Source of the DNA: Gammaproteobacteria bacterium
GTDB lineage: Bacteria; Pseudomonadota; Gammaproteobacteria; Chromatiales; Chromatiaceae
Reading direction: 5' to 3'
Length of the DNA: 34,329 bases
Assembly (NCBI GenBank): GCA_025458675.1
Contig: JALORY010000012.1
Coordinates: 1 to 34,329 of the forward strand
Under the pieces are notes generated by a model. It searched no databases. It worked only from the letters and a program-made list of their open reading frames with translations, and had not been told where the DNA came from. Of this stretch, positions 21,200-32,173 are shown in pieces; position 1 is the first letter of the stretch, and every line of letters begins with the position of its first letter. The position numbers and the translations under genes were made by a program.

Positions 21200-22477
21200 T
21201 CAGGGCGCCTTCTTCAGCTTCATGATGCCCATCGCATTCATGAACATCTTCTCGAACACGGGCTCGGACGTGCCCTTGCGCATCTTGCGCAGGAAGTACC
21301 GCTCGAAGGCCACCTTCGCCAGGTGCACCCACTTGCCCTCGGAGAACCAGTTGACGTTGCGCGGCGGGATCTGCGGGAGCGCGACGAAAGCGGCGCCGGT
21401 GTCGCCGAAGTCGGCGAGGCAGACCGCGTTCCAGGTCGCCTTGTGCGTCGGCGCCTTGCCCGCGATCGCGTCCCGGACGTTGTGCGCGGTCGCCGTCACC
21501 ATCGATTCGATCATGTAGCCGGTCTTCGGCGCACCGGTCGGCACCGGCGTGGCCTCGACCGGCGGGATCGCAACGCACACGCCAACCGCGTAGACGTTCT
21601 GGTACTTCGGGTTGCGCTGGTACTCGTCGATGAGGATGAAGCCGCGCGGGTTGGTGAGGCCCTCGATGCCGAACACGGCGTCGACGCCCTTGAACGCGGG
21701 CAGCATCATCGAGTACTTGAAGCCGAGGACGTGGTCCTTCTTCGGCTGACCCGCGTCGTCGTGCTCGGTGACGTGCATCTTGCCCGCCTCGACCTTCGTC
21801 ACCTTGGCGTTGCAGATCCACTTGATGTGGCGCTCCCGCAATCCGGCCTCCAGCAGCCCCTTGGAGTCGCCGACGCCCCCGAGGCCGAGGTGTCCGATGT
21901 ACGGCTCGGCGGTGACGAAGGTCATGGGCACCTTGTCGCGGATCTTCCGCTTGCGCAGATCGGTGTCCATGATCATGGCGAACTCGTAGGCGGGGCCGTA
22001 GCAGGACGCACCCTGCGCGGCGCCGACGACGACGTGTCCCGGGTCCTTGACGAACTCGCGCCACGCCTTCTCGGCGGCCACGGCGTGGTCGACGTGGCAG
22101 ATCGACTGGGTGTGACCGAGCGGCCCGAGGCCCTCGACCTCGTCGAAGGCGAGCTTCGGGCCGGTCGCGATGACGAGGTAGTCATAGTCGACCTGCCGCC
22201 CGTCCTCGAGCTCGACCTGATTACGGTCGGGGTACACGCGCCTGGCGCCGACCGCGATGCAGTCGATGCCGTGCCGGGCGAAGGTGGGCTCGAGGTCGAT
22301 CTCGATCTCGGCCGGCGTGCGCCAGTTCACCGCCACCCACGGGTTGGAGGGGACGAAATGAAAACGCGGCGTGTTGGTGATGACTGTGACCTTGTCCTGC
22401 GGGCGCGCGAACTCGCGCATCTCGTAGGCCATGGGCATGCCGCCGAGCCCGGCGCCAATGATCACGATGCGGGCCAT
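21200..22477 (-). CDS. sqr: Sulfide:quinone oxidoreductase, type I
   Basis: Membrane-associated flavoprotein that oxidises sulfide to polysulfide and passes electrons to the quinone pool. The 425-aa product has the FAD-binding GAGLGG (residues 8-13) and all three cysteines of type I SQR: C127 (SICHVD), C159 (GASCYGPAYEF) and C353 (NAVCLADFGD). These match C128, C160 and C356 of the Acidithiobacillus enzyme by position. The C-terminal amphipathic region (about 380-425, WVHLAKVAFERYFLRKMRKG) fits membrane attachment. A GGAGGAG ribosome site precedes ATG 22477. No sox, fcc or rhodanese gene is nearby, so it may serve detoxification or lithotrophy. Confidence 0.93.
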   Translation of the reverse strand: MARIVIIGAGLGGMPMAYEMREFARPQDKVTVITNTPRFHFVPSNPWVAVNWRTPAEIEIDLEPTFARHGIDCIAVGARRVYPDRNQVELEDGRQVDYDYLVIATGPKLAFDEVEGLGPLGHTQSICHVDHAVAAEKAWREFVKDPGHVVVGAAQGASCYGPAYEFAMIMDTDLRKRKIRDKVPMTFVTAEPYIGHLGLGGVGDSKGLLEAGLRERHIKWICNAKVTKVEAGKMHVTEHDDAGQPKKDHVLGFKYSMMLPAFKGVDAVFGIEGLTNPRGFILIDEYQRNPKYQNVYAVGVCVAIPPVEATPVPTGAPKTGYMIESMVTATAHNVRDAIAGKAPTHKATWNAVCLADFGDTGAAFVALPQIPPRNVNWFSEGKWVHLAKVAFERYFLRKMRKGTSEPVFEKMFMNAMGIMKLKKAP

Positions 22478-22660
22478 GGGGCTCCTCCGGTCGGGAACAG
22501 GGGTGTGGAGCGCCTTGGTGTCGTCTCCGGGCGCCTGGCGCTCCTCGTCGGCGGTGCCCCCGGGTGACGGAGGAGAGTCTAGATCAATTCCGAGGGGCGA
22601 CCGGCGCGCACGGTTGTGCTATTGGAGTCGTCCGCAACTCGCCGAGGGAGGGTGCGACCG

Positions 22661-23134
22661 ATGACCCCCGCCGTCAGCGCGGCGCGCAAGGCCGGTATCG
22701 CCTACACGCTGCACGAGTACCGGCACGACCCGGCCACGGCGTCGTACGGCCTCGAGGCCGCCGAGGCGCTGGGCCTTGCACCCGCCCGCGTGTTCAAGAC
22801 GCTGGTGGCGGCCCCGGAGGGCAAGGGCCTCTGGGTCGTCGTCGTGCCGGTAGACCGGCTGCTCGACCTCAAGGCGCTCGCTGCCGTCGGCGGGGCCAAG
22901 CGCGCGGAGATGGCGGACGCGCGGGCGGCCGAACGCGCGACCGGCTACGTCGTCGGCGGCATCAGCCCGCTCGGCCAACGCCGGCGGCTGCCGACCGTCG
23001 TCGATACCAGCGCGGCCGGGCACGCGACCATCTTCGTGAGTGCCGGTCGTCGTGGTCTCGAGATCGAGCTCGCGCCGGCCGATCTCGTGCGGCTGTGCGA
23101 GGCCACCTTGGCGCCCGTCGCGAGGCCCGCGTGA
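22661..23134 (+). CDS. ybaK: Cys-tRNA(Pro)/Cys-tRNA(Cys) deacylase YbaK
   Basis: 157-aa YbaK/EbsC-family editing protein that hydrolyses misacylated Cys-tRNA(Pro) in trans. Landmarks: N-terminal ARKAGIAYTLHEYRHDP, the ALGLAPARVFKTLVA helix with the conserved catalytic Lys region, AAVGGAKRAEMADARAAERATGYVVGGISPLGQ (the GGxxPxG substrate loop), and VDTSAAGHATIFVSAGRRGLEIELAPADL. The start at ATG 22661 follows GGGAGGG; an upstream in-frame ATG at 22616 lies in non-conserved sequence. Its stop overlaps the next gene's GTG (GTGA). Confidence 0.94.
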   Translation: MTPAVSAARKAGIAYTLHEYRHDPATASYGLEAAEALGLAPARVFKTLVAAPEGKGLWVVVVPVDRLLDLKALAAVGGAKRAEMADARAAERATGYVVGGISPLGQRRRLPTVVDTSAAGHATIFVSAGRRGLEIELAPADLVRLCEATLAPVARPA

Positions 23135-23634
23135 CGTCGGCGCTCGACGTTGCACCGCCGGTGGCGCCGGCCGAGCCCGGGGCCGGCAACGACTACCTGG
23201 CGAGCCACGTCGCGCTGCTGCGCGCCAGCCTGCGTGCGCTCACCGGCCGCGAGCTCGTCGACCCGGGCCTCGCGCCGGCGGAGGCCGCGCGCGCGATCTG
23301 GGAAGCGCCCTTCGTCGTCCTCTCGCACGGCACCGAGCCCGACCCGATCCTGCGCTACGGCAACCGCGCCGCCCTGGCGCTCTTCGAGATGTCGTGGGAC
23401 GAGCTGACGCGCACGCCATCGCGGCTCACCGCCGAGGTCCCCGACCGTGCGGAGCGGGCGCGACTGCTGGCGCAGGTGAGCGTGCGCGGCTACGTCGACG
23501 ACTACTCGGGGGTGCGCGTGTCGCGGACGGGGCGGCGTTTCCGCATCGCGCGGGCGACGGTGTGGAACCTGGTCGGGCCGGATGGCCGCCCTGCCGGCCA
23601 GGCCGCGACCTTCGCCGACTGGGAGGCGCCGTGA
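23131..23634 (+). CDS. MEKHLA-domain protein (PAS-like)
   Basis: 167-aa protein made almost entirely of a MEKHLA domain, a PAS-related fold also known from plant HD-ZIP III proteins. Core residues: ALTGRELVDPGL, then FVVLSHGTEPDPILRYGNRAALALFEMSWDELTRTPSRLTAE, and GYVDDYSGVRVSRTGRRFRI with VWNLVGPDGRPAGQAATFADW. No kinase, DNA-binding or TM segment is attached, so it may be a stand-alone small-molecule sensor. Starts with GTG overlapping the ybaK stop, and its own TGA overlaps the tadA GTG, making a coupled trio. Function unknown. Confidence 0.87.
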   Translation: MTSALDVAPPVAPAEPGAGNDYLASHVALLRASLRALTGRELVDPGLAPAEAARAIWEAPFVVLSHGTEPDPILRYGNRAALALFEMSWDELTRTPSRLTAEVPDRAERARLLAQVSVRGYVDDYSGVRVSRTGRRFRIARATVWNLVGPDGRPAGQAATFADWEAP

Positions 23635-24155
23635 GCGACGGTGACGTCGAGTCCGGTGACGCGCGCTTCATGCGCGAGGCCCTCGTGCTCGCGGCGCGTG
23701 CCGAGGCGGAGGGCGAGGTTCCCGTGGGCGCGGTTCTGGTGCGCGACGGCGAGGTGATCGGCAGTGGATTCAACCACCCGATCGGCGGCTGCGACCCGAC
23801 CGCCCACGCCGAGGTCGCCGCGCTGCGCGATGCCGCGGCGCGCGTGGGCAACTACCGGTTGCCGGGCACGACGCTGTACGTCACGCTCGAGCCGTGTCCG
23901 ATGTGCGCGGGCGCGATCGTCCATGCCCGCGTCGCGCGCGTCGTCTACGGTGCGCGCGACCCGCGCGGCGGCGCGGCGGGCAGCGTATTCGACCTGCTGC
24001 CGTCGGACGCGCGGTTCAACCACCGCGTCGCCTGCGACGGCGGCGTGCTCGAGGCCGAGTGCGCGGCGCCGCTGCGCGCGTTCTTCCGCGCGCGGCGCGG
24101 CGGTGCAGCCGCCCGCGCCGCTCGCCCGCAAGGAGATGTCGCCGATGTCGAGTGA
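23631..24155 (+). CDS. tadA: tRNA-specific adenosine deaminase TadA
   Basis: Deaminates A34 to inosine in tRNA(Arg)ACG. The 174-aa zinc deaminase has the catalytic HAE (H59-E61) and the zinc-binding PCPMC (C89, C92), with typical flanks EVPVGAVLVRDGEVIGSGFN and LYVTLEPCPMCAGAIVHARVARVVYGARDP. The C-terminus after residue about 155 is a short Ala/Arg-rich extension. Starts with GTG overlapping the MEKHLA-gene stop. Its end overlaps the start of the cytochrome b gene by 11 bp in another frame. Confidence 0.95.
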   Translation: MSDGDVESGDARFMREALVLAARAEAEGEVPVGAVLVRDGEVIGSGFNHPIGGCDPTAHAEVAALRDAAARVGNYRLPGTTLYVTLEPCPMCAGAIVHARVARVVYGARDPRGGAAGSVFDLLPSDARFNHRVACDGGVLEAECAAPLRAFFRARRGGAAARAARPQGDVADVE

Positions 24156-24879
24156 GCTGCGTCGCGTCTTGGTGTGGCCGGGGTCCGTCCGCGTCACGCA
24201 CTGGGTCCTCGCCGCGAGCACTCTCGTGCTCATCGCGACCGGCTGGCTGCTGCAGACGGGTCTCGTCGGTTCCGACGAATTGCACGAACTGCTGGCCGAC
24301 GGGCTTCACCGGCCCGCCGGACACCTGTTCGCGCTCGCGCTCGCCGTCCGCCTGCTCCTGCTGTTCGCCGGCAGCCGCGTGGCGCGGTGGCGCGCCCTGA
24401 TTCCGGACGCGGTGGGACGCGAGGGAATTCGCGAGACCCTGCGCTTCTACTCGCGGGTGGGCAGCGGCCGGCCCCCGCGCTACTACGCGCACAACCCGCT
24501 GTGGGGGCTCCTGTACCTCGTGTTCTTCGGCTTGGCCGCGGCGCAGGCGGTGACCGGGCTCGCGCTCGAGCTCGACGCCGTGCGCGCTCTCCTGCGCGCG
24601 GAGGAGCCCGCGCTCCTCTCGCTGCACGGCCGGCTCGCGCAGTGGTTGCTCGTCTGGTCGGTGTTCCACGTGGCGACGGCGGTCCTGCACGACTGGCGTG
24701 GCCAGGGCTCGGACACGTCCGCGATGATCAGCGGCTACCGCATCTTCGTGCCCGAGCGCCCGGCGACGGACGCCCTCGGCAGGGTGACGAGCGTGCGGAT
24801 CGACACCATCGGCCGCCCGCCCGCGCGCGGCCGCCCGGGTGAAGCGGACGCCGATGCTGCCAGACCTCCCGATCCGTGA
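24145..24879 (+). CDS. Di-haem cytochrome b561-type membrane protein
   Basis: 244-aa integral membrane protein of the Ni/Fe-hydrogenase/thiosulfate-reductase cytochrome b family, which carries electrons between quinones and a redox partner. Four TM helices are visible at about residues 18-36, 58-76, 117-140 and 160-180. Candidate haem ligands are His19 (VRVTHWVL), His in RPAGHLFAL, and the pair in LHGRLAQWLLVWSVFHVATAVLHDW. I chose ATG 24145, placed 9 nt after AAGGAG; an in-frame ATG at 24136 abuts that site directly. The partner enzyme is not in the window. Its last codons overlap hrpB. Confidence 0.88.
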   Translation: MSSELRRVLVWPGSVRVTHWVLAASTLVLIATGWLLQTGLVGSDELHELLADGLHRPAGHLFALALAVRLLLLFAGSRVARWRALIPDAVGREGIRETLRFYSRVGSGRPPRYYAHNPLWGLLYLVFFGLAAAQAVTGLALELDAVRALLRAEEPALLSLHGRLAQWLLVWSVFHVATAVLHDWRGQGSDTSAMISGYRIFVPERPATDALGRVTSVRIDTIGRPPARGRPGEADADAARPPDP

Positions 24880-27361
24880 CGTCCTGCCCGCGCTCGGGTC
24901 GGCCCTGACGCGCGGCCACGCGGTACTCGCCGCGCCACCCGGCTCCGGCAAGACGACGGTCGTGCCGCTGGCGCTGCTCGACGCGGCCTGGCTCCGCGGA
25001 CGCCGCATCGTCATGCTCGAGCCGCGCCGTCTCGCGGCGCGCGCGGCGGCGGCGCGGATGGCCGCGCTGGCCGACGACGAGGTGGGCGGCCTCGTCGGCT
25101 ACCAGGTGCGCTTCGACCGCCGCGTCTCGACCCGCACGCGCGTCGAGGTGCTGACCGAGGGGATCCTCGCGCGCCGGCTGCAGGCGGACCCGGCGCTCGA
25201 CGGTGTCGGCCTCGTCATCTTCGACGAGTTCCACGAGCGCAACCTGCACGCCGACCTCGCGCTCGCGCTGTGCCTCGACAGCGTGCGTGGCCTGCGCGAG
25301 GACCTGCGGCTGCTCGTGATGTCCGCGACCCTCGATCCGGTGCCGGTCGCCGCTCTGCTGGGCGATGCGGCGGTGGTGGTGGGCGAGGGGAGACAGTACC
25401 CGGTGGAGGTTCGGTACCTCGAGCGCCCGATCGACGGGCCCTGGCTGCCGGTCGCCGACCGCGTGGTCCGTCGTGCGCTCGCGGAGCAGGGCGGTGACGT
25501 GCTCGTCTTCCTGCCGGGCGCCGGCGAGATCCGCGCGCTCGGCGACCGGCTCGCCGATCTCGCCGCGTCCGATGTGCGGATCGCGCCGCTCTACGGTGAC
25601 CTGCCGAAGGAGGCGCAGGACGCCGCGCTGCGGCCGCGGGTCGACGGCGGGCGGCGCGTGGTGCTCGCCACCGACATCGCCGAGACGAGCCTGACCATCG
25701 AGGGCGTGGGGGGCGTCGTGGACAGCGGCTACTGCCGACGGCCGGTCTTCGACCCGAACCGCGGGCTCACCCGCCTCGACACCGAGCGCATCTCGCAGGC
25801 CTCCGCGGCGCAGCGCGCCGGCCGCGCCGGGCGCCTCGGTCCCGGGCTCTGCTTCCGCCTCTGGACCGAACGCGAGCAGGGCACTCTCGCGCCGCGCACG
25901 CCGCCCGAGATCCTCACCGCGGACCTCGGCGCGCTCGCGCTCGGGCTGCTGCGCTGGGGCGTGGCGGACCCGCGCTCGCTCGCCTGGCTCGACCCGCCCC
26001 CAACGGCGCACTGGGCGCAGGCGCTCGACGTGCTGCGCGACCTCGGTCTGTGCGACGGCGACGGGCGCCTCACGCCGGCCGGACGCGAGGCCGCCGACCT
26101 CGGCGCGCAGCCGCGGCTCGCCTACCTGCTCGTGGTCGCGGCGGCGCACGGCGCCCTCGGCCTCGCCGCAGACCTCGCGGCGCTGCTCGAGGAGCGCGAT
26201 CCCATCCGCGGCGTGCCGGGCGAGGCGCGGTCCGCGGACATCGAGCTGCGGCTCCACGCACTCGCCGACCACCGGGAGTCGCGGCGCGCGACCCGCGGGC
26301 TCGACCCGGCGGCGCTGGCGCGCGTCGAACGCACGGCACGGCACTGGCGGCGGCTGGCGGGCGCCGGGGAGGGGCATGGCGGAGGTCCCACCGGCGCGGG
26401 GGCGCTGCTGAGCCTCGCCTACCCGGACCGCATCGGCCGGCGCCGGACGCACCACGGCGGGCGCTACCTGCTGTCGTCGGGCCGCGGCGCCGCGCTCGGC
26501 GACGGCGACCCGCTCGCGACGGCAGAGCTGATCGTCGTACCTCACCTCGACGCCGGCGCCACGGAAGGGCGCATCCACCTCGCCGCGGCGGTCACGCTGG
26601 CCGAGCTGCGGGCGCTGCACGCGGGACGGCTCCGGATCGAGGACGAGGTGGTCTGGGACGCCGGCGCCGGACGCGTGCGTGCGGAGCGCGTCGAGCGGCT
26701 CGGCGCGCTGGTGCTGTCGCGCCGGCCCCTCGCGGCGCCCCCCGCGGAGGCGGTGCTCGTGGCGTTCTGTGCGGGGCTCGAGGCGGCGGGCGCCGAGGCC
26801 CTTCCCTGGGACGAGCGTGCCCGGCAATTCCAGGCGAGGGTCGCGTTCGTCCGGCGGCACGCGCCGGAAGGCGGGTGGCCCGACCTGACCGACGCGACCC
26901 TGCTCGCCAGCCTGCCGGCCTGGCTCGGGCCCTGGATCGCGGGGATGACCCGCCTCGACGAGGTTCAGCGGCTCGACCTGCTCGCCGTCCTGCACGCGCG
27001 GCTCGGTTGGCCTCAGCGCCAGGCCCTCGACCGGCTCGCGCCGGAGGGCATCGAGGTGCCGAGCGGCGCACGAAAGCGGATCGACTACGTGGCCGGCGAT
27101 CCGCCGGTCCTCGCGGTGAAGCTGCAGGAGATGTTCGGGCTCGCGGACACGCCGCGGCTGTGCGACGGGCGGGTTCCCCTGATGCTCCACCTGCTGTCCC
27201 CGGCCCAGCGGCCGGTGCAGGTGACGCAGGACCTCAGAGGCTTCTGGAACCGTGGCTACACCGAGGTCCGCAAGGAGCTGCGCGGGCGGTACCCGAAGCA
27301 CCCGTGGCCCGAGGACCCGTGGCACGCCACCCCGACGGCGCGCACCAAGTCAAGACAGTAA
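24854..27361 (+). CDS. hrpB: ATP-dependent RNA helicase HrpB
   Basis: DEAH-type RNA helicase of unknown physiological substrate. The 835-aa protein has Walker A APPGSGKTT (residues 27-35), the motif II variant DEFH (in IFDEFHERN), MSATLD, and a second RecA-like domain with VFLPGAGEIRAL, TDIAETSLTIEGV and QRAGRAGRLGPG. The helicase-associated HA2 domain and the long HrpB-specific C-terminus follow (AFCAGLEAAGAEALPW; ending YPKHPWPEDP). ATG 24854 fits the family N-terminus; a GTG at 24839 would add five residues. It overlaps the cytochrome b gene by 26 bp. No terminator with a good stem follows; an AT-rich region begins right at its stop. Confidence 0.95.
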   Translation: MLPDLPIRDVLPALGSALTRGHAVLAAPPGSGKTTVVPLALLDAAWLRGRRIVMLEPRRLAARAAAARMAALADDEVGGLVGYQVRFDRRVSTRTRVEVLTEGILARRLQADPALDGVGLVIFDEFHERNLHADLALALCLDSVRGLREDLRLLVMSATLDPVPVAALLGDAAVVVGEGRQYPVEVRYLERPIDGPWLPVADRVVRRALAEQGGDVLVFLPGAGEIRALGDRLADLAASDVRIAPLYGDLPKEAQDAALRPRVDGGRRVVLATDIAETSLTIEGVGGVVDSGYCRRPVFDPNRGLTRLDTERISQASAAQRAGRAGRLGPGLCFRLWTEREQGTLAPRTPPEILTADLGALALGLLRWGVADPRSLAWLDPPPTAHWAQALDVLRDLGLCDGDGRLTPAGREAADLGAQPRLAYLLVVAAAHGALGLAADLAALLEERDPIRGVPGEARSADIELRLHALADHRESRRATRGLDPAALARVERTARHWRRLAGAGEGHGGGPTGAGALLSLAYPDRIGRRRTHHGGRYLLSSGRGAALGDGDPLATAELIVVPHLDAGATEGRIHLAAAVTLAELRALHAGRLRIEDEVVWDAGAGRVRAERVERLGALVLSRRPLAAPPAEAVLVAFCAGLEAAGAEALPWDERARQFQARVAFVRRHAPEGGWPDLTDATLLASLPAWLGPWIAGMTRLDEVQRLDLLAVLHARLGWPQRQALDRLAPEGIEVPSGARKRIDYVAGDPPVLAVKLQEMFGLADTPRLCDGRVPLMLHLLSPAQRPVQVTQDLRGFWNRGYTEVRKELRGRYPKHPWPEDPWHATPTARTKSRQ

Positions 27362-27647
27362 AATACATAACTCAAAGCGTTTTGAAGTAGAGCAAATAAG
27401 TTGCTGATGTACCATATTTTGTGGCTCTGCAGAATGTCCGGCACCACATCTGGGGGAAGGCTCTTCCCAGTCAGCGCTACATGCAGAAATTCTCCTAACC
27501 AAAAGAAATAAAAAGAAAAACCCCCTTGATTTTTCGCGGAGGCGGGGCGAAGAATGCGCCGTGGAGGATGCCCGCACCAGTGGCGTCACGCCTGCTCGGC
27601 GGACTGGCTGGCCGGACTCTTAAGAAAGATAACTAGAAGCAGGCTCT
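27362..27647. promoter_or_regulatory. AT-rich leader region upstream of rpfF
   Basis: This 286-bp gap differs sharply from the rest of the window: 76 of 180 bases at 27361-27540 are G or C (42 %). It holds a 6-bp hairpin GGGAAG-GCT-CTTCCC (27454-27468) and a weak GAAAAA/TTTTTC repeat around CCCCC (27515-27535). A possible promoter is TTGATT (27526-27531) with AAGAAT (27550-27555) 18 bp on, pointing into rpfF. A 34-codon open frame (27407-27511) has no ribosome site and no recognisable content. The block may be a regulatory leader or the remnant of an insertion. Confidence 0.5.
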
Positions 27648-28550
27648 ATGTCTCCGGCAATTCTGCGTTTTTTTGCAGAGCGCTACGAGCAGATCGAGGT
27701 CCGCTACGACGCGGAGCAGCGCACGCTGTGGGTCTACCTGCGCCCCCGCCACCGCCCCTGCTTCAACCTCGACCTGCTGTCGGAGATCAAGCGGCTGCAG
27801 GAAGCCGTGCAGCGGGCCTGCGCCGGCCACGACGAGACCAGCACTCCCGTCCGCTTTCTCGTCGGGGGCTCGCGCGTCAAGGACGTCTACAACCTGGGGG
27901 GCGACCTCGCGCTCTTTGCGGAGCTGATCCGCGCGAGGGACCTCGCCGGCTTGCGGCACTACGCGCGGGCCTGCATCGAGGTGCTGTATCTCAACGCCGT
28001 CAACCTCGACGCCCCGTTGACGACCATCTCGATGATCCAGGGGGCGGCGCTCGGCGGCGGCTTCGAAGCGGGGATCTCGAGCAGCGTGATCGTCGCCGAA
28101 CGGGGGACGCAGCTCGGCATGCCAGAGATCCTGTTCAACCTGTTTCCGGGCATGGGCGCGTACAGCTTTCTCGCCCGGCGAGTCCACCCGATCGAGGCCG
28201 AGCGGATGATCCTGAGCGGCCAGATGTGGACCGCCGAGGAGCTCTACCACAAGGGCATCGTCGACCTGGTCGCCGAGGTCGGCACGGCGCCGCAGGTCGT
28301 GATGGACTACGTGCGCCGGCAGGAGCGCGCCGGCATCGGCACGCTCGGGCTCATCAAGGCGCGCAACCGCATCAGCCCGATCAGCTTCGACGAACTGCTC
28401 GACGTGGCGATGATCTGGGCCGACTCCGCACTGCGGCTCGGGGAGCGCGAGCTGCGCATCATGGACCGGCTGGTCCGCACGCAGAACCGCAACTTCGGGC
28501 TGGGCCCGTCCGAGAGCGACGGGTCGAACGTGATCCCGCTGCTCGGCTGA
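27648..28550 (+). CDS. rpfF: RpfF-type DSF synthase (crotonase family)
   Basis: RpfF makes diffusible signal factor, a cis-2-unsaturated fatty acid, from acyl-ACP by combined thioesterase and dehydratase activity. The 300-aa crotonase-fold protein keeps the two catalytic glutamates, E140 (GAALGGGFEAG) and E160 (LGMPEILFNLFPG), matching E141 and E161 of Xanthomonas RpfF. NLGGDLALF (82-90) gives the conserved oxyanion-loop glycines. The MPEILFNLFPGMGAYSFLARR block separates RpfF from ordinary enoyl-CoA hydratases. It converges on rpfC with only 3 bp between stops. rpfB, the acyl-CoA ligase gene usually upstream, is absent. A run of seven T (27668-27674) lies early in the coding region. Confidence 0.92.
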   Translation: MSPAILRFFAERYEQIEVRYDAEQRTLWVYLRPRHRPCFNLDLLSEIKRLQEAVQRACAGHDETSTPVRFLVGGSRVKDVYNLGGDLALFAELIRARDLAGLRHYARACIEVLYLNAVNLDAPLTTISMIQGAALGGGFEAGISSSVIVAERGTQLGMPEILFNLFPGMGAYSFLARRVHPIEAERMILSGQMWTAEELYHKGIVDLVAEVGTAPQVVMDYVRRQERAGIGTLGLIKARNRISPISFDELLDVAMIWADSALRLGERELRIMDRLVRTQNRNFGLGPSESDGSNVIPLLG

Positions 28551-28553
28551 GCG

Positions 28554-31114
<2,561 letters not shown>

Positions 31115-31118
<4 letters not shown>

Positions 31119-32173
31119 CGCCCGGCCGCCTCGTCCTTGTCGCCGAACTGCTCGTGGATGGCGAGGACGGCGTCGAACCGTCGGAACAGGGCGGCGACGC
31201 ACTCCGGGTCGAACTGGCGGCCCGCCTGCTCGCGGAAGTAGGCGACGACGTCGTCGAGCGGCCAGGGGTTCTTGTACGGCCGGCGGCTGAGCAGCGCGTC
31301 GAACACGTCGGACACCGCGACGATGCGCGCCTCGAGCGGGATCTCGGCGCCGCGTGCGCCGCGCGGGTAGCCGGTGCCGTCGAAGCGCTCGTGGTGATAC
31401 AGCGCGATGGTGGCGCCGGTCTGCAGGTACTGGGACGGGCTGTCCTTGAGGATGTCGAAGCCGATCCAGGTGTGCCGCTTCATGAGGTCCCACTCCTCGG
31501 CGTCGAGCTTGCCGGGCTTGAGCAGGACGTGGTCCGGCACGCCGATCTTGCCGATGTCGTGCATCGGCGCGGCGAGCTCCAGGCGAGTGCAGAAGGTCTC
31601 GTCGCCGTCGAGCGACTCGGCCAGCAGGCGCGCGTAGCGCGCGATGCGGAAGATGTGGTTGCCCGTCTCGAGGTCGCGGAACTCGCCGGCCTTCGCCAGC
31701 CGCAGCAGCGTCTCCTTCTCGCGCTGCGCGAGCTCGAGGGTGGTCTTGCGCACCTCGCGCTCGAGCCACCGCGCGCGATCCTTGATGATGACCTGCTGGC
31801 GGCGCAGCGTGAGCAGATTGCGGCAGCGCGCGCGGCACTCGTGGTGGTCGATCGGCTTCGCGAGGAAGTCGGTCGCGCCGGCCTCCAGGGCCTGGTAGCG
31901 GACCGGCTTGTCGTCCATGCAGGTGACCATGACGATCGGCACGTCGCTGCCGCCCGGGAGCTTGCGGATCTCGGTGGTCAGCTCGATGCCGTCCATGCGC
32001 GGCATCTTGTAGTCGGCGAGCACGAGGTCGACGGTGTGCTCGCGGGCCCAGGAGAGCGCCTCGAGCGGATCGGCGAAGCAGGCGGCCTCGACGTCGTCGT
32101 CGATCGTGCGTACCAGCTGATCGAGGATCATCCGGCTGACGAGCTGGTCGTCGACGATCAGGACGGTGGGCAT
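31115..32173 (-). CDS. rpfG: RpfG-type response regulator, REC + HD-GYP c-di-GMP phosphodiesterase
   Basis: 352-aa regulator. The receiver (residues 1-125) has D8-D9, phosphoacceptor D54 in [13 protein letters not shown]84 region MVTC, and K106 in AKP. A short helical linker (about 126-160) leads to an HD-GYP domain with the catalytic H205-D206 ([11 protein letters not shown]) and [11 protein letters not shown] (260-270), all metal- and substrate-binding motifs intact. In Xanthomonas, phospho-RpfG degrades c-di-GMP and so links DSF sensing to virulence and biofilm dispersal. It is the first gene of the rpfG-rpfC transcription unit and is coupled to rpfC by a 4-bp overlap. rpfH is absent. Confidence 0.93.

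Noticed and set aside
23431-24155. Cytochrome b as part of a hydrogenase operon
   Set aside because: No hydrogenase subunits nearby; the family name alone does not support it.
27350-27589. 79-codon minus-strand and 34-codon plus-strand frames in the AT-rich island
   Set aside because: No ribosome site, no recognisable motif, and composition consistent with chance in AT-rich DNA.
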